A stretch of DNA of 64,000 bases from Bordetella sp. 02P26C-1 (GCF_009763255.1 NZ_WSJB01000001.1:1-64000); one strand, 5' to 3'; shown: positions 8,818-17,942, numbered from the stretch's first letter. Made by a program: numbers and translations. The notes: a model not told the origin generated them from the letters alone.

Positions 8818-8827
8818 AATACGTATT
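8818..8827. promoter_or_regulatory. Palindrome in the otnK leader, candidate GntR operator
   Basis: AATACGTATT is a perfect 10-bp palindrome, 35 bp before the otnK start, within an AT-rich stretch (8801-8860) that is the likely promoter region of the tetronate operon. FadR-subfamily GntR regulators bind short palindromes of this kind, and the operon ends with such a regulator (15607-16341). The pairing of site and regulator is inferred. Confidence 0.35.
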
Positions 8828-8862
8828 ATCACTTCCTCAGAATTTCAATAATAGGGGACATA

Positions 8863-10146
8863 ATGCGACTCGGATGCATTGCCGATGACTTCACCGGCGC
8901 TACGGACGTGGCGAACAACCTCGTGCGCGCGGGTATGCGCGTGGTTCAGACGATAGGGGTGCCGAAAGACGCGGGCGAGGTCGATGCCGACGCTATCGTC
9001 GTGGCGCTGAAGTCGCGCACCACGCCGGCCACCGATGCGATCGCCGAGTCGGTGCGGGCGTGCGAATGGTTGCGTGGTCTGAACCCTACCGCGCAGATTT
9101 ATTTCAAATACTGTTCCACGTTCGATAGCACGCCCGAAGGCAACATCGGTCCCGTGACCGAGGCACTGATGGATGCCGTGGGATCGTCGTTCACCATCGC
9201 GACGCCCGCGTTTCCAGACAATGGGCGTTCGGTGTTCAAGGGCCACTTGTTCGTTGGAGACGTGCTGCTCAGCGACTCCAGCATGCGTCATCATCCCTTG
9301 ACGCCGATGACCGACGCGAATCTGGTGCGTGTGTTGCAAGCGCAGTCCCGCCGGCGCGTGGGCTTGGTGGACCATCGTGTTGTGCGCCAGGGCGCGCTCG
9401 CGATCAAGCAGCGTTTCCAGCAGCTTGAGCAAGAGGGCATCGGCATGGCGGTTGTCGATGCGATCGATAACGAGGATTTGTTGACACTGGGCGCGGCCAC
9501 GGCCGATATGGCTTTGGTCACAGCCGGGTCGGGATTGGCCATGGGTCTGCCGGCGCAGTGGGGTTTTGAACCCAACGCCAGCGCGCAGCGTTTGCCGCAA
9601 GCGGTGGGCGCGCAGGCGATATTGGCAGGCAGTTGTTCGGCGGCGACGCAGCGGCAGACGCGCGCGTTCATCGACGCGGGGGGCGCTGCGCTGCCATTAG
9701 ATCCCTTGCAACTCGCGCAGGCAGAGAACCCGGTTGCCGACATATTGGCCTGGGCGCAGCCGCGCGTGAACCAGGGCGAGCGCGTCATGGTGTATTCGAC
9801 CGCGGACGCGGAATCCGTCAAGGCCGTTCAAGCGCGTCTGGGCACACAAGAAGCCGGCGAATTGGTCGAGCGTACGTTGGGCGCCGTGGCGCAAGGCTTA
9901 GTCAGACTCGGCGTGCGTCAGCTGATTGTCGCGGGTGGCGAGACCTCTGGCGCCTGCGTGCAGGCGCTTGATATCGATCGGATGCAGATCGGGCCTCAGA
10001 TCGATCCCGGCGTGCCATGGTGCTACGCGCATAGCCCGGCGGCCTCGGGCGAAGGGCTGCATCTGACGCTGAAATCCGGCAATTTCGGCAGCGACGACTT
10101 TTTCATCAAGGCATTCAAGATGTTGAACAACGAGGCGGCGGTATGA
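8863..10146 (+). CDS. otnK: 3-oxo-tetronate kinase
   Basis: A 427-residue four-carbon acid sugar kinase (DUF1537 family). It is expected to phosphorylate 3-oxo-tetronate at C4 in the cytoplasm. The N-terminal substrate domain opens MRLGCIADDFTGATDVANNL, the family hallmark, and the C-terminal nucleotide domain carries IVAGGETSGACVQAL. The start is behind AATAGGGGACATA. The stop overlaps the start of otnC by 4 bp (ATGA), indicating translational coupling. With otnC, otnI and denD in the same operon the assignment to erythronate/threonate catabolism is strong. Confidence 0.92.
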   Translation: MRLGCIADDFTGATDVANNLVRAGMRVVQTIGVPKDAGEVDADAIVVALKSRTTPATDAIAESVRACEWLRGLNPTAQIYFKYCSTFDSTPEGNIGPVTEALMDAVGSSFTIATPAFPDNGRSVFKGHLFVGDVLLSDSSMRHHPLTPMTDANLVRVLQAQSRRRVGLVDHRVVRQGALAIKQRFQQLEQEGIGMAVVDAIDNEDLLTLGAATADMALVTAGSGLAMGLPAQWGFEPNASAQRLPQAVGAQAILAGSCSAATQRQTRAFIDAGGAALPLDPLQLAQAENPVADILAWAQPRVNQGERVMVYSTADAESVKAVQARLGTQEAGELVERTLGAVAQGLVRLGVRQLIVAGGETSGACVQALDIDRMQIGPQIDPGVPWCYAHSPAASGEGLHLTLKSGNFGSDDFFIKAFKMLNNEAAV

Positions 10147-10796
10147 GCGAGGCAGCCCTGCGCGAGGAAATCTGTTTTGTTGGGCGCTCGCTTTTCGAGC
10201 GCGGCTATGTGCACGCGACGGCGGGGAACATCAGCGCGCTACTCGAAGATGGCAGTGTGTTGATCACGCCCACCGACGCTTGTCTGGGACGCCTGAAGCC
10301 GGCTGATCTGGTGCGCGTGGATGCGGAGGGCAATGCTCCCGCAGGCGCGCGCCCGAGCAAGACGATCGTCCTGCACCGCAGGATTTATGCGGCCGAGCCG
10401 ACTGCGCGTTGCGTGATTCACACGCATAGCACGCACCTGGTGGCGCTGACCTTGAAAGGTGTGTGGCGGGAGTCGGATATCGTCCCGCCCATTACGCCTT
10501 ACTTCGTGATGAAGGTCGGTCATGTGCCTTTGATTCCGTATCGCCGCCCGGGTGACGCACAGGTGGGCGATCTGGTGGCCGATGCGATTGCCCAGGGGCA
10601 GCGCGCCGGTGCGCCGTTGCGCGCCGTGATGCTGGACCGATTGGGTCCCAATGTCTGGCACGACAGTCCTGCGGCCGCGATGGCCGTGCTCGAAGAGCTC
10701 GAGGAAACCGCACGTCTCTGGTTGATGACTGATGCCAGCGCGCTGTCGCAAGCACAGATCGACGAGCTGCGCACAGCGTTCGGTGCACGCTGGTAA
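10143..10796 (+). CDS. otnC: 3-oxo-tetronate 4-phosphate decarboxylase (class II aldolase family)
   Basis: A 217-residue member of the class II aldolase/adducin family, related to fuculose-phosphate aldolase. It should decarboxylate 3-oxo-tetronate 4-phosphate to dihydroxyacetone phosphate and CO2, using a divalent metal. Family features include the phosphate-binding HATAGNISALLEDGSVLITP segment, the acid base region PSKTIVLHRRIYAAEP, and the metal ligands in IHTHSTH. It is translationally coupled to otnK (4-bp overlap) and followed 41 bp later by otnI. Confidence 0.92.
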   Translation: MSEAALREEICFVGRSLFERGYVHATAGNISALLEDGSVLITPTDACLGRLKPADLVRVDAEGNAPAGARPSKTIVLHRRIYAAEPTARCVIHTHSTHLVALTLKGVWRESDIVPPITPYFVMKVGHVPLIPYRRPGDAQVGDLVADAIAQGQRAGAPLRAVMLDRLGPNVWHDSPAAAMAVLEELEETARLWLMTDASALSQAQIDELRTAFGARW

Positions 10797-10837
10797 ACGC
10801 GCGGCATCTCCCCCAATTCGCCCTTAGTCAGGACATC

Positions 10838-11626
10838 ATGCTGAAGTTTTCCGCAAACCTTTCGATCCTCTTTACTGAGCTTCCTTTTGCGCAACGATTT
10901 GCCGCCGCGAAACAAGCTGGCTTTGATGCGGTCGAGTGCTGGTTTCCCTACGAACACGGTTCCGCTGCCGAAATCAGCGCCTGGTTGACCGAGCATCGGT
11001 TGAAGATGGTCGGGATCAACACCCCGTGGGGCGAAGGCGCTCAATGGGGACTGGCGGCGTTGCCGGGCTTCGAGGATGCGTTTGAAAAATCCATGCGCGA
11101 TACGTTGGAGTTCGCGCATGCCGTAGGCGGCCCGGCCATTCATGTCATGGCCGGATTGGCCGGCCACGTGTCGCCGTCAGACGCGCGTCGTTGCTACCTC
11201 AACAATCTGCAGCGGGCGTTGCGTTGGGCCGAGGGCAGCGGATCCACTTTGGTGATCGAACCCCTGAATGGCCGCGACCGGCCGGGGTACTTCCTGCATA
11301 GCGTGGATCAGGCCGCGGACATCATCGATCATCAAGGCTTGAGCGATCTGCGCATCATGTTCGATTGCTATCACATCCAAGTTCAGGAAGGCGATGTGAT
11401 CATGCGCATGCGCCGTCATTTCGACAGGATCGGTCACGTACAGATCGCGGGCGCGCCGGCGCGCGGAGAGCCGGATCAGGGCGAACTGAACTACGTCGAG
11501 ATACTGCGCGAACTGGACCGTCTGGGCTGGCAAGGCTATGTCGGCGCCGAGTACAAGCCCACGGGCGCCTCGGCCGACAGCTTCGGTTGGCTGGCTGACT
11601 TGCGCCGGGCAGGTATTGCCGCCTGA
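10838..11626 (+). CDS. otnI: 2-oxo-tetronate isomerase (hydroxypyruvate-isomerase family)
   Basis: A 262-residue xylose-isomerase-like TIM barrel. It is predicted to interconvert 2-oxo-tetronate and 3-oxo-tetronate, between the DenD and OtnK steps. The N-terminus MLKFSANLSILFTELPFAQR and the metal-site segment TLVIEPLNGRDRPGYFL match the Hyi/OtnI family, as does FDCYHIQVQEGDV. The family also contains true hydroxypyruvate isomerases; the neighbouring otnK, otnC and denD genes favour OtnI. Confidence 0.9.
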   Translation: MLKFSANLSILFTELPFAQRFAAAKQAGFDAVECWFPYEHGSAAEISAWLTEHRLKMVGINTPWGEGAQWGLAALPGFEDAFEKSMRDTLEFAHAVGGPAIHVMAGLAGHVSPSDARRCYLNNLQRALRWAEGSGSTLVIEPLNGRDRPGYFLHSVDQAADIIDHQGLSDLRIMFDCYHIQVQEGDVIMRMRRHFDRIGHVQIAGAPARGEPDQGELNYVEILRELDRLGWQGYVGAEYKPTGASADSFGWLADLRRAGIAA

Positions 11627-11695
11627 TTCCGCGTCACCTGTTTTACCCCGCAGCACCTACGACATCACGAACCATAAGCACCTAGGAGACCCCAC

Positions 11696-12736
11696 ATGAA
11701 ATTCGCTATGTCCCGTCAAAAAATGAGCCGCTATACGCTGGGCTTGATCGCCGCATGTTTCGCCGCCGGCGCGATCGCTGCTGATTCGCCCGACTATAAG
11801 CAACGCACATTCAAGCTCGGCCACGTGATTGCTGACGATCACCCGGCCGCCCTGGGCGCCAAGCGCTGGCAGGAACTGTTGGCCGAACGCAGCGGCGGCA
11901 AGATCAAGGTGCGTATCCATGGCAACGGCAGCATCGGCGGTGATACGCAGATGACCTCCGCCGTACAAGGCGGTGTGCAGGAGCTGGGCATCATCACCTC
12001 GTCGCCGATCGCCAGCGTGGTCCGTGAAATCGGCCTGTTGGACCTGCCGTTCACCTTCAATACGGCACAAGAAGTCGATGCCGTTCTGGCGGGTAAAGTT
12101 GGCGATGCAATCGCCGAGAAGATGAACGCCAACGGCATGGTAGTCGTGGGCTGGATGGAAAACGGTTTCCGCAGCATCACCAACAGCCGTCGTCCGATCA
12201 CCAAGTTCGAAGACATGCAAGGCCTGAAGGTCCGCGTGTTGCAAAACCCGGTTTACATCGAGACGTTCAATACGCTGGGCGCCAATGCCGTGCCGATGCC
12301 GTTCCCCGAGGTCTACACCGCGCTGGAATCGCGCGCCGTGGATGGTCAGGAAAACCCGCTGGGCACGATCAACACGTCCAAGTTCAACGAGGTGCAAAAG
12401 TACCTGAGCCTGACCCGTCATACCTATACGCCGTATGTCGTGGTGGTCAGCAAGCGCGTGTGGGACAAGCTCACGCCCGACGAGCAAAAGCTGTTGAAGG
12501 AAACCGCTGCCGAAGCGTCCGAGTATCAACGCAAGATTTCGCGCGAAAGCGAAGCGCGCTTTCTGGCGGAGCTGAAGGAGCGCGGCATGGAAGTCAACGA
12601 GTTGTCGGCTGAAGAAGCCAAGCGCATGCGCGAGAAGCTGCAGCCGGTGATCGACAAGTTCTCCAAGGATCTGGGCGGCGACCTCGGTGCCGAGATGATG
12701 GTCGAGATCAACAAAGTTCGCGGTTCTTCCAACTAA
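11696..12736 (+). CDS. TRAP transporter substrate-binding protein (DctP family)
   Basis: A 346-residue periplasmic solute-binding protein. The signal peptide includes a basic MKFAMSRQKMSRYT start and a hydrophobic LGLIAACFAAGAIAA core, with cleavage likely near AIAADS. DctP features follow: FKLGHVIADDHPAALGAKRW, ENGFRSITNSRRPI and the conserved arginine segment GLKVRVLQNPVY that normally binds a carboxylate. The start lies behind CTAGGAGACCCCAC. The membrane partners are encoded downstream at 13747-15587, separated by denD. The operon context suggests a tetronate such as D-erythronate as ligand. Confidence 0.92.
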   Translation: MKFAMSRQKMSRYTLGLIAACFAAGAIAADSPDYKQRTFKLGHVIADDHPAALGAKRWQELLAERSGGKIKVRIHGNGSIGGDTQMTSAVQGGVQELGIITSSPIASVVREIGLLDLPFTFNTAQEVDAVLAGKVGDAIAEKMNANGMVVVGWMENGFRSITNSRRPITKFEDMQGLKVRVLQNPVYIETFNTLGANAVPMPFPEVYTALESRAVDGQENPLGTINTSKFNEVQKYLSLTRHTYTPYVVVVSKRVWDKLTPDEQKLLKETAAEASEYQRKISRESEARFLAELKERGMEVNELSAEEAKRMREKLQPVIDKFSKDLGGDLGAEMMVEINKVRGSSN

Positions 12737-12755
12737 GTCAGTATCGGAGTCAATT

Positions 12756-13736
12756 ATGCAGATCGCCATTACCGGCGGAGGTGGTTTCCTGGCATCGATG
12801 CTGGTGCGGCGCCTGCTCGAAAGCGGCGTGGCCGGGAAACCGGTCACCCGTATCGTCACCATTGACCTGGTGCCGTGTCCCGTTCAAGACCCACGTGTGG
12901 AAAGCATCGTTTCCGACGTGGCGGACCCGAATACGCTCGCCCGCGCGATTACCACCGATACGCACGCTATCGTCCATTTGGCCGCCGTGGTGAGCGGGCA
13001 GGCGGAGGCGGATTTCGATCTGGGCATGCGTGTGAACATCGATGCCACTCGGGCGCTGTTGGAACATGCGCGCGCGCTTGGCACCAAGCCGCGTTTTGTC
13101 TTTACCAGTTCGGTGGCTGCCTTTGGCGGCACGTTGCCCGAGCGGGTGCAAGACGACACGCGTACATTGCCTCAGAGTTCTTACGGCGTGCAGAAAGTCA
13201 TCGGCGAGTTGCTGGTGGGCGATTACACGCGCAAGGGCTATATCGATGGAATTACGCTGCGTGTACCGACGATCTCCGTGCGCCCGGGTGCGCCCAATAA
13301 GGCCGCGTCGAGTTTTGCCAGCGGCATTATTCGCGAGCCCTTGGCAGGCGTAGAGGCGGTGTGCCCGGTGTCGCCTGAACTGCGCATGTGGCTGCAATCG
13401 CCCGATCGTGCGATAGACAATCTGGCGCATGCGTTGGAAGTCGATGGCGCGCTGTTGGGCAATGACCGTACGGTAAACCTGCCGGGCTTGTCGGTGTCAG
13501 TGGGCAGCATGATCGAAGCGTTGCGTACGGCGGCCGGTGATGCCGTCACGAAGCTGATCCGTTACGAACCGGATCCTGCGGTCGAGCGTATCGTGGCCTC
13601 GTGGCCTAACGATTTCGAAACCGTGCGCGCACGTGCATTGGGGTTTGTCGCGGATGAGGACTATGTCTCGGTGGTACGTGCCCACATGGCGCGCATGGGC
13701 ATGACGTCCACGGCGGCGCAGAATCCGCCCACGTAA
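12756..13736 (+). CDS. denD: D-erythronate dehydrogenase (SDR, epimerase-like)
   Basis: A 326-residue extended short-chain dehydrogenase. It begins MQIAITGGGGFLASMLVRRL with the Gly-rich NAD(P)-binding loop, and has the catalytic serine in FTSSVAAFGG and the YxxxK motif in SYGVQKVIGELL. DenD enzymes oxidise D-erythronate to 2-oxo-tetronate. The position between TRAP genes in an operon with otnI, otnK and otnC matches known denD clusters. Against D-erythronate, an L-threonate-type dehydrogenase would belong to a different fold (LtnD), which is absent here. Confidence 0.85.
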   Translation: MQIAITGGGGFLASMLVRRLLESGVAGKPVTRIVTIDLVPCPVQDPRVESIVSDVADPNTLARAITTDTHAIVHLAAVVSGQAEADFDLGMRVNIDATRALLEHARALGTKPRFVFTSSVAAFGGTLPERVQDDTRTLPQSSYGVQKVIGELLVGDYTRKGYIDGITLRVPTISVRPGAPNKAASSFASGIIREPLAGVEAVCPVSPELRMWLQSPDRAIDNLAHALEVDGALLGNDRTVNLPGLSVSVGSMIEALRTAAGDAVTKLIRYEPDPAVERIVASWPNDFETVRARALGFVADEDYVSVVRAHMARMGMTSTAAQNPPT

Positions 13737-13746
13737 AGGAGCGCAC

Positions 13747-14310
13747 ATGAAAAAGCTGATTGACGGCTATTTCCGAATGCTGAGCCTGCTGATGGTGTTG
13801 TGCCTTGTGGGCATGGTTGTGCTGGTGTTTGGCAATGTGGTGTTGAGGTATGGCTTGAACTCGGGGATCACGAGTTCAGAGGAGGTGTCGCGCTGGCTGT
13901 TCGTCTGGCTGGTGTTCCTGGGCGCGCTGGTGGCGCTGCGCGAACGTCAGCACCTGGGCGTGGAAATTCTGGTGCGCCGCTTGCCGGTCGCGGGGCAGAA
14001 AGTCTGTTTGATTGTAAGTCAGCTCTTGATGCTCGCCACGCTCTGGTTGTTTTTGTCGGGCAGTTGGGAGCAGACGCTGATCAACTTGCATGTCGAGGCA
14101 CCGGCGACAGGATGGTCGATGGCGATCGTCTACATGGTAGGCATTGTGTTTAGCGTGTCGGCAGGCGCCATGGTGCTGTGGGACTTATACCGGGTGCTGT
14201 CTGGCCGTATGCGCGACGACGAGCTGGTCATGGTGACCGAATCCGAAGAAAAAGCCGAACTGGATAATTTGAAGCGCGAACTCGCCGAGGCAGAGGGGAA
14301 ACAGCCATGA
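13747..14310 (+). CDS. TRAP transporter small permease (DctQ family)
   Basis: A 187-residue inner-membrane protein with four hydrophobic segments (from about MLSLLMVLCLVGMVVLVFGN to MAIVYMVGIVFSVSAGAMVL) and the DctQ-typical SSEEVSRWLFVWLVFLGA stretch. A charged C-terminal tail of about 35 residues (EKAELDNLKRELAEAEGKQP) may form a short coiled coil. The start follows AAAGGAGCGCAC, 10 bp after denD. The stop overlaps the dctM start by 4 bp. Confidence 0.92.
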   Translation: MKKLIDGYFRMLSLLMVLCLVGMVVLVFGNVVLRYGLNSGITSSEEVSRWLFVWLVFLGALVALRERQHLGVEILVRRLPVAGQKVCLIVSQLLMLATLWLFLSGSWEQTLINLHVEAPATGWSMAIVYMVGIVFSVSAGAMVLWDLYRVLSGRMRDDELVMVTESEEKAELDNLKRELAEAEGKQP

Positions 14311-15587
14311 CCGTGCTCGTATTTATCGGGGCACTGCTGGGCGCGATGGCGCTGGGTATGCCCATCGCCTTTGCGCTATTGGTATCGTCCGTAGCGCTGA
14401 TGTGGCATCTGGACATTTTCGATGCCCAGATCATCGCGCAGAACTTTATCGCGGGGGCGGATAACTTCCCCCTACTGGCAATTCCGTTCTTTATGCTGGC
14501 CGGCGAGGTCATGAACGTCGGTGGTTTGTCGCGCCGGATTGTCGATATGGCAATGGTCGTTGTCGGCCATATTAAAGGCGGTTTGGGCTACGTCACGATT
14601 GTCGCGGCATGTTTGTTGTCGGCATTGTCGGGCTCGGCAGTGGCGGACGCGGCGGCACTCTCGGCGCTGCTGGTTCCCATGATGGTCAAGGCCGGCCATG
14701 CCAAGACGCGGTCGGCCGGTTTGGTGGCGGCGTCGGGGATTATCGGGCCGGTGATTCCCCCAAGTATCGGCTTCGTGATCTTCGGGGTCGCGGCCAACGT
14801 ATCGATCACCAAGCTATTTCTGGCCGGCATCATGCCCGGAATTTATATCGGCGCGGCGCTCTGGTTGACGTGGTGGCTCTGCGTACGCAAAGAAGATCTG
14901 GAGCCCGGCCCCCGCGCGAGTGCGCGTGAACTCTGGCGTGCCACTTTGGATGCTGGCTGGGCGCTGATGTTGCCGGTCATTATCATCGTGGGGCTGCGTA
15001 TGGGTGTATTCACGCCTACGGAGGCCGCCGTCGTGGCTGCTGTCTACGCGCTGTTCGTGTCCACGGTGATCTATCGCGAACTCAAGCTCTCGCAGCTATA
15101 CGCTGTGTTCATGACGGCGGCGCGCACGACCGCGGTGATCATGTTGCTGGTCGCGGCGGCCTCGATCGCGGGCTGGTTGGTAACTGTGGCGGACTTGCCC
15201 GGTGCAATTACCGACATGATGGAGCCGTTCCTGGATAACCCCACGATGTTGCTTATCGCGATCATGTTGCTGGTGATCGTGGTGGGGATGGCGATGGACA
15301 TGACGCCGACAATCCTGATCCTCACGCCGGTGCTTATGCCCCTGGTGCGGCAGGCGGGGATTGATCCCGTATACTTTGGCGTTCTGTTCATTATTAATAT
15401 GTCCATCAGCCTCATCACGCCGCCGGTGGGCACCGTGCTCAGCGTCGTGGCAGGGGTGACCAGGCAGCGTATCGATCAAGTGATGCGCGGCGTATGGCCA
15501 TTTCTGATCGCCGAGCTGATCGTGCTGTTCCTGCTCGTGTTTTTCCCGGCGCTGGTCATTATTCCGGCGCGCTGGTTCAGTGGCTGA
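14307..15587 (+). CDS. TRAP transporter large permease (DctM family)
   Basis: A 426-residue multi-spanning protein forming the transport channel of the TRAP system together with the preceding DctQ and the DctP at 11696. Hallmark segments are ALGMPIAFALLVSSVALM, the NFPLLAIPFFMLAGEVMNVG loop, SGSAVADAAALSALLVPMM and the GPVIPPSIGFVIFG re-entrant motif. The length is standard. It overlaps dctQ by 4 bp; the GntR regulator follows at once. Confidence 0.95.
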   Translation: MTVLVFIGALLGAMALGMPIAFALLVSSVALMWHLDIFDAQIIAQNFIAGADNFPLLAIPFFMLAGEVMNVGGLSRRIVDMAMVVVGHIKGGLGYVTIVAACLLSALSGSAVADAAALSALLVPMMVKAGHAKTRSAGLVAASGIIGPVIPPSIGFVIFGVAANVSITKLFLAGIMPGIYIGAALWLTWWLCVRKEDLEPGPRASARELWRATLDAGWALMLPVIIIVGLRMGVFTPTEAAVVAAVYALFVSTVIYRELKLSQLYAVFMTAARTTAVIMLLVAAASIAGWLVTVADLPGAITDMMEPFLDNPTMLLIAIMLLVIVVGMAMDMTPTILILTPVLMPLVRQAGIDPVYFGVLFIINMSISLITPPVGTVLSVVAGVTRQRIDQVMRGVWPFLIAELIVLFLLVFFPALVIIPARWFSG

Positions 15588-15606
15588 TATCGTCAGGAGC
15601 CAGTCT

Positions 15607-16341
15607 ATGTGCGCACGCCCAGTGGGGGAAGTCAGTAAGCCGGTGGGCGGTACATTGGCGGATCGGGTGACGGCAGAGTTGATGCAGCTCGTGCGGGGCG
15701 GGGCCTATCCCGTCAATTCGCGGCTGCCGACCGAGCCTCAGCTCGCCGAGCGCTTTGGCGTGAGTCGGACGGTGGTGCGTGAAGCCATTTCCCGCCTGAA
15801 GTCCGAAGGCATGGTGGAAACGCGCCAGGGCAGCGGCACCGTGGTGCTCGATCCCAAGCGCAATACGTTTCGCATCGATGCGCTAGGTGGCGAGCTGGAA
15901 GCGCGGGCCGTGCAAGAGGTGCGCTGCGGTCTGGAGAGCGAAATGGCGGCGCTTGCCGCCGCGCGCTGCACGGATGAGCAAATCGCGCGGATTCAACGCG
16001 CCCTGCGGCGGATTGACGATGCAGTGGCCGATGGCGGCGATGGCGTGGCCGAGGATATGGCCTTTCACGCGGCGATTGCCGAGGCTGCCCAGAACCCGTT
16101 GTTGACCTCGCTGCTGGAGTTTATCGGGCACGCGCTGCGTGATGTGATCACGATCACGCGTACGCATGAAGCGCGTCGCGAGGATTTCTTTCAGCAGGTG
16201 AATGAAGAACACGCGGCAATTGCGCAAGCGATCGCCCGCAGGGACATAGAGGGTGCGCGTCGGGCAGCGCTGCACCATATGCAGAGTTCGATTCAGCGTT
16301 TGATCGCAGCAGAATCCGACGAGCAAGGTCCCGCACTCTGA
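15607..16341 (+). CDS. GntR-family regulator, FadR subfamily
   Basis: About 244 residues. The N-terminal winged helix (LADRVTAELMQLVRGGAYPV, LPTEPQLAERFGVSRTVVRE) is followed by an all-helical FCD ligand-binding domain with metal-type His positions (DMAFHAAIAEAAQNPLL, HAAIAQAIARRD). A GTG at 15580 also opens the frame and would overlap dctM, but the ATG at 15607 has AGGAG 7 bp upstream. As the last gene of the tetronate operon it probably represses the operon until the substrate or a pathway intermediate binds; the likely site is the palindrome near 8818. Confidence 0.88.
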   Translation: MCARPVGEVSKPVGGTLADRVTAELMQLVRGGAYPVNSRLPTEPQLAERFGVSRTVVREAISRLKSEGMVETRQGSGTVVLDPKRNTFRIDALGGELEARAVQEVRCGLESEMAALAAARCTDEQIARIQRALRRIDDAVADGGDGVAEDMAFHAAIAEAAQNPLLTSLLEFIGHALRDVITITRTHEARREDFFQQVNEEHAAIAQAIARRDIEGARRAALHHMQSSIQRLIAAESDEQGPAL

Positions 16342-16408
16342 TCGCGGGGGCGCTGTGCGCGCGTCCACGCCTGCCTGCCACGGCGCCACGCCGCGCAGGC
16401 AGGGCGAT

Positions 16409-17191
16409 TTACCGGCGTTTTCCCGACGAACGCGACTCCCAGAACACCACGCGCCGATGGATCGCGCGCATGATCATGGAGCCGGTCAGACCGATCGCGG
16501 CCAGGAGCAACACGCCCGAGAACATCGTTGCCAGGCTCATGCTTACTGAGGCGGAAGCAATCAAGTAGCCCAGCCCCTCTTGTGCCGAAAGGAATTCGCC
16601 CACCACGGCGCCAATCAGGGCCAATGACACACCGATCTGCAAGCCCGAGAAGATCTCCCCCGATGCGGCCGGTAGCTTGACGTGCAGCAACATGTACAGG
16701 CGCGATGCCGAGAACGCGCGGCAGGCGTCTAACAATTCCGGGTCCGTGCGTTTGATCCCATTGATCGTGTTGACGAACAGAGGGAAAAAGCAGACTAGCG
16801 CGACGAGCACGACCTTCGACGCCATGCCAAAGCCAAACCACACCAGAATGATCGGGCCCAGCGCCACCTTTGGCATCGCTTGAATACCGATGAACAAGGG
16901 ATAGAGAAACCGTTCAAACGTACGCGATTCCGCCAGCAATGCCCCCATCACGATAGCCAGGCTGCAGCCTATTGCGTAGCCGCTGAGCGTTTCGGACAGG
17001 GTGGCCCAGATGTGTGGCCACAGTGAGCCGGTGGCAAAGCCTTGATAAAGGGCAGAGAACACCGCCGAGGGAGGCGGCAGAAGATAGTCGGGAATGGCAA
17101 ACAGCTGGATCGCGAAATGCCACACCAACACCAGCACCGACAGGCTGATCAACGGGTAGACAAGCGCGGTGATATCAAAACGTTTATTCAT
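16409..17191 (-). CDS. ABC transporter permease, NitT/TauT (SsuC) type
   Basis: A 260-residue inner-membrane permease with six or so hydrophobic segments and the EAA-type cytoplasmic loop (DACRAFSASRLYMLLHVKLP AASGEIF region) that docks the ATPase. The LVWFGFGMASKVVLVALVCF stretch is typical of the nitrate/sulfonate/taurine permease family. It is the last gene of the minus-strand operon and overlaps the ATPase gene by 8 bp. It pairs with the ATPase at 17184 and the binding protein at 19264. The substrate is unknown. Confidence 0.92.
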   Translation of the reverse strand: MNKRFDITALVYPLISLSVLVLVWHFAIQLFAIPDYLLPPPSAVFSALYQGFATGSLWPHIWATLSETLSGYAIGCSLAIVMGALLAESRTFERFLYPLFIGIQAMPKVALGPIILVWFGFGMASKVVLVALVCFFPLFVNTINGIKRTDPELLDACRAFSASRLYMLLHVKLPAASGEIFSGLQIGVSLALIGAVVGEFLSAQEGLGYLIASASVSMSLATMFSGVLLLAAIGLTGSMIMRAIHRRVVFWESRSSGKRR

Positions 17192-17942
17192 GAGTGAAAT
17201 GGCGGCGCAGATGATGGCAGGCCGCGGTGAAGTCCGCGTCGTTCAGCGTTTCCAGGGTACGAGGACGCGGCAGGTCTGGGCGATAGTCCTCGATGATGCG
17301 ACCCGGGCGGGGCGACATCACCAACACGCGATCGGCCAGAAAGACCGCTTCGGGAATGCTATGCGTGATGAAGAGAACGGACTTTTTCTGCGTGCTCCAA
17401 ATACGTTGCAACTCCAGGGTGAGAGCTTCACGGCTCAGTGCATCGAGGGCGGCGAAGGGTTCGTCCATCAAGAGCAAGTCGGGATCGGGTAGCAGCATGC
17501 GGGCAATCCCAACACGTTGCTGCATCCCGCCCGACAGTTCATAGGGATAGTTCTTGGCAAAGCCTTCGAGTCCGACCAGCTCGAGCAGGGCGCGCGCGCG
17601 TTCTCGCGCGGGGCCTGTTGGAAGCTTTAACGTCGTCGCCGGCAGCAAGACATTGTCCAGCACCGTTTTCCAGGGCAAAAGGTTGGGCTTTTGAAACACA
17701 ACACCGGTGCGGCGGCTCGGGCGGGTGATGCGTTCGCCGCCCAGATCGATCGTGCCCGACGTCGCCGGCAGCAAACCCGCTGCGAGCTTGAGCATGGTGG
17801 ACTTGCCGCAGCCGGAAGGCCCGAGCACGGCGACGAACTCGCCGTCTTCAATCTTCAAATCAATATCGCGCAATGCCTCGATCACGCCACTACGGGTGGG
17901 GTAGGTCAACCCCACGCCTTGCAGGTTCAAACTGGCGCTCAT
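17184..17942 (-). CDS. ABC transporter ATPase, NitT/TauT (SsuB) type
   Basis: A 252-residue ATPase with Walker A GPSGCGKST (about residue 40), Q-loop VVFQKPNLLPW, signature LSGGMQQRV, Walker B LLLMDEPFAALD and the switch histidine in VLFITHSIPEAV. The family and neighbours indicate energising uptake by the permease encoded immediately downstream. Its stop/start with the hydrolase gene at 17942 share one base (TAATG), so translation is coupled. Confidence 0.95.
   Translation of the reverse strand: MSASLNLQGVGLTYPTRSGVIEALRDIDLKIEDGEFVAVLGPSGCGKSTMLKLAAGLLPATSGTIDLGGERITRPSRRTGVVFQKPNLLPWKTVLDNVLLPATTLKLPTGPARERARALLELVGLEGFAKNYPYELSGGMQQRVGIARMLLPDPDLLLMDEPFAALDALSREALTLELQRIWSTQKKSVLFITHSIPEAVFLADRVLVMSPRPGRIIEDYRPDLPRPRTLETLNDADFTAACHHLRRHFTHE

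Noticed and set aside
11657-12862. Long minus-strand open frame (about 400 codons) opposite dctP
   Set aside because: It is the antisense shadow of a strongly supported gene in GC-rich DNA, has low-complexity His/Arg/Gln-rich composition and no ribosome site.
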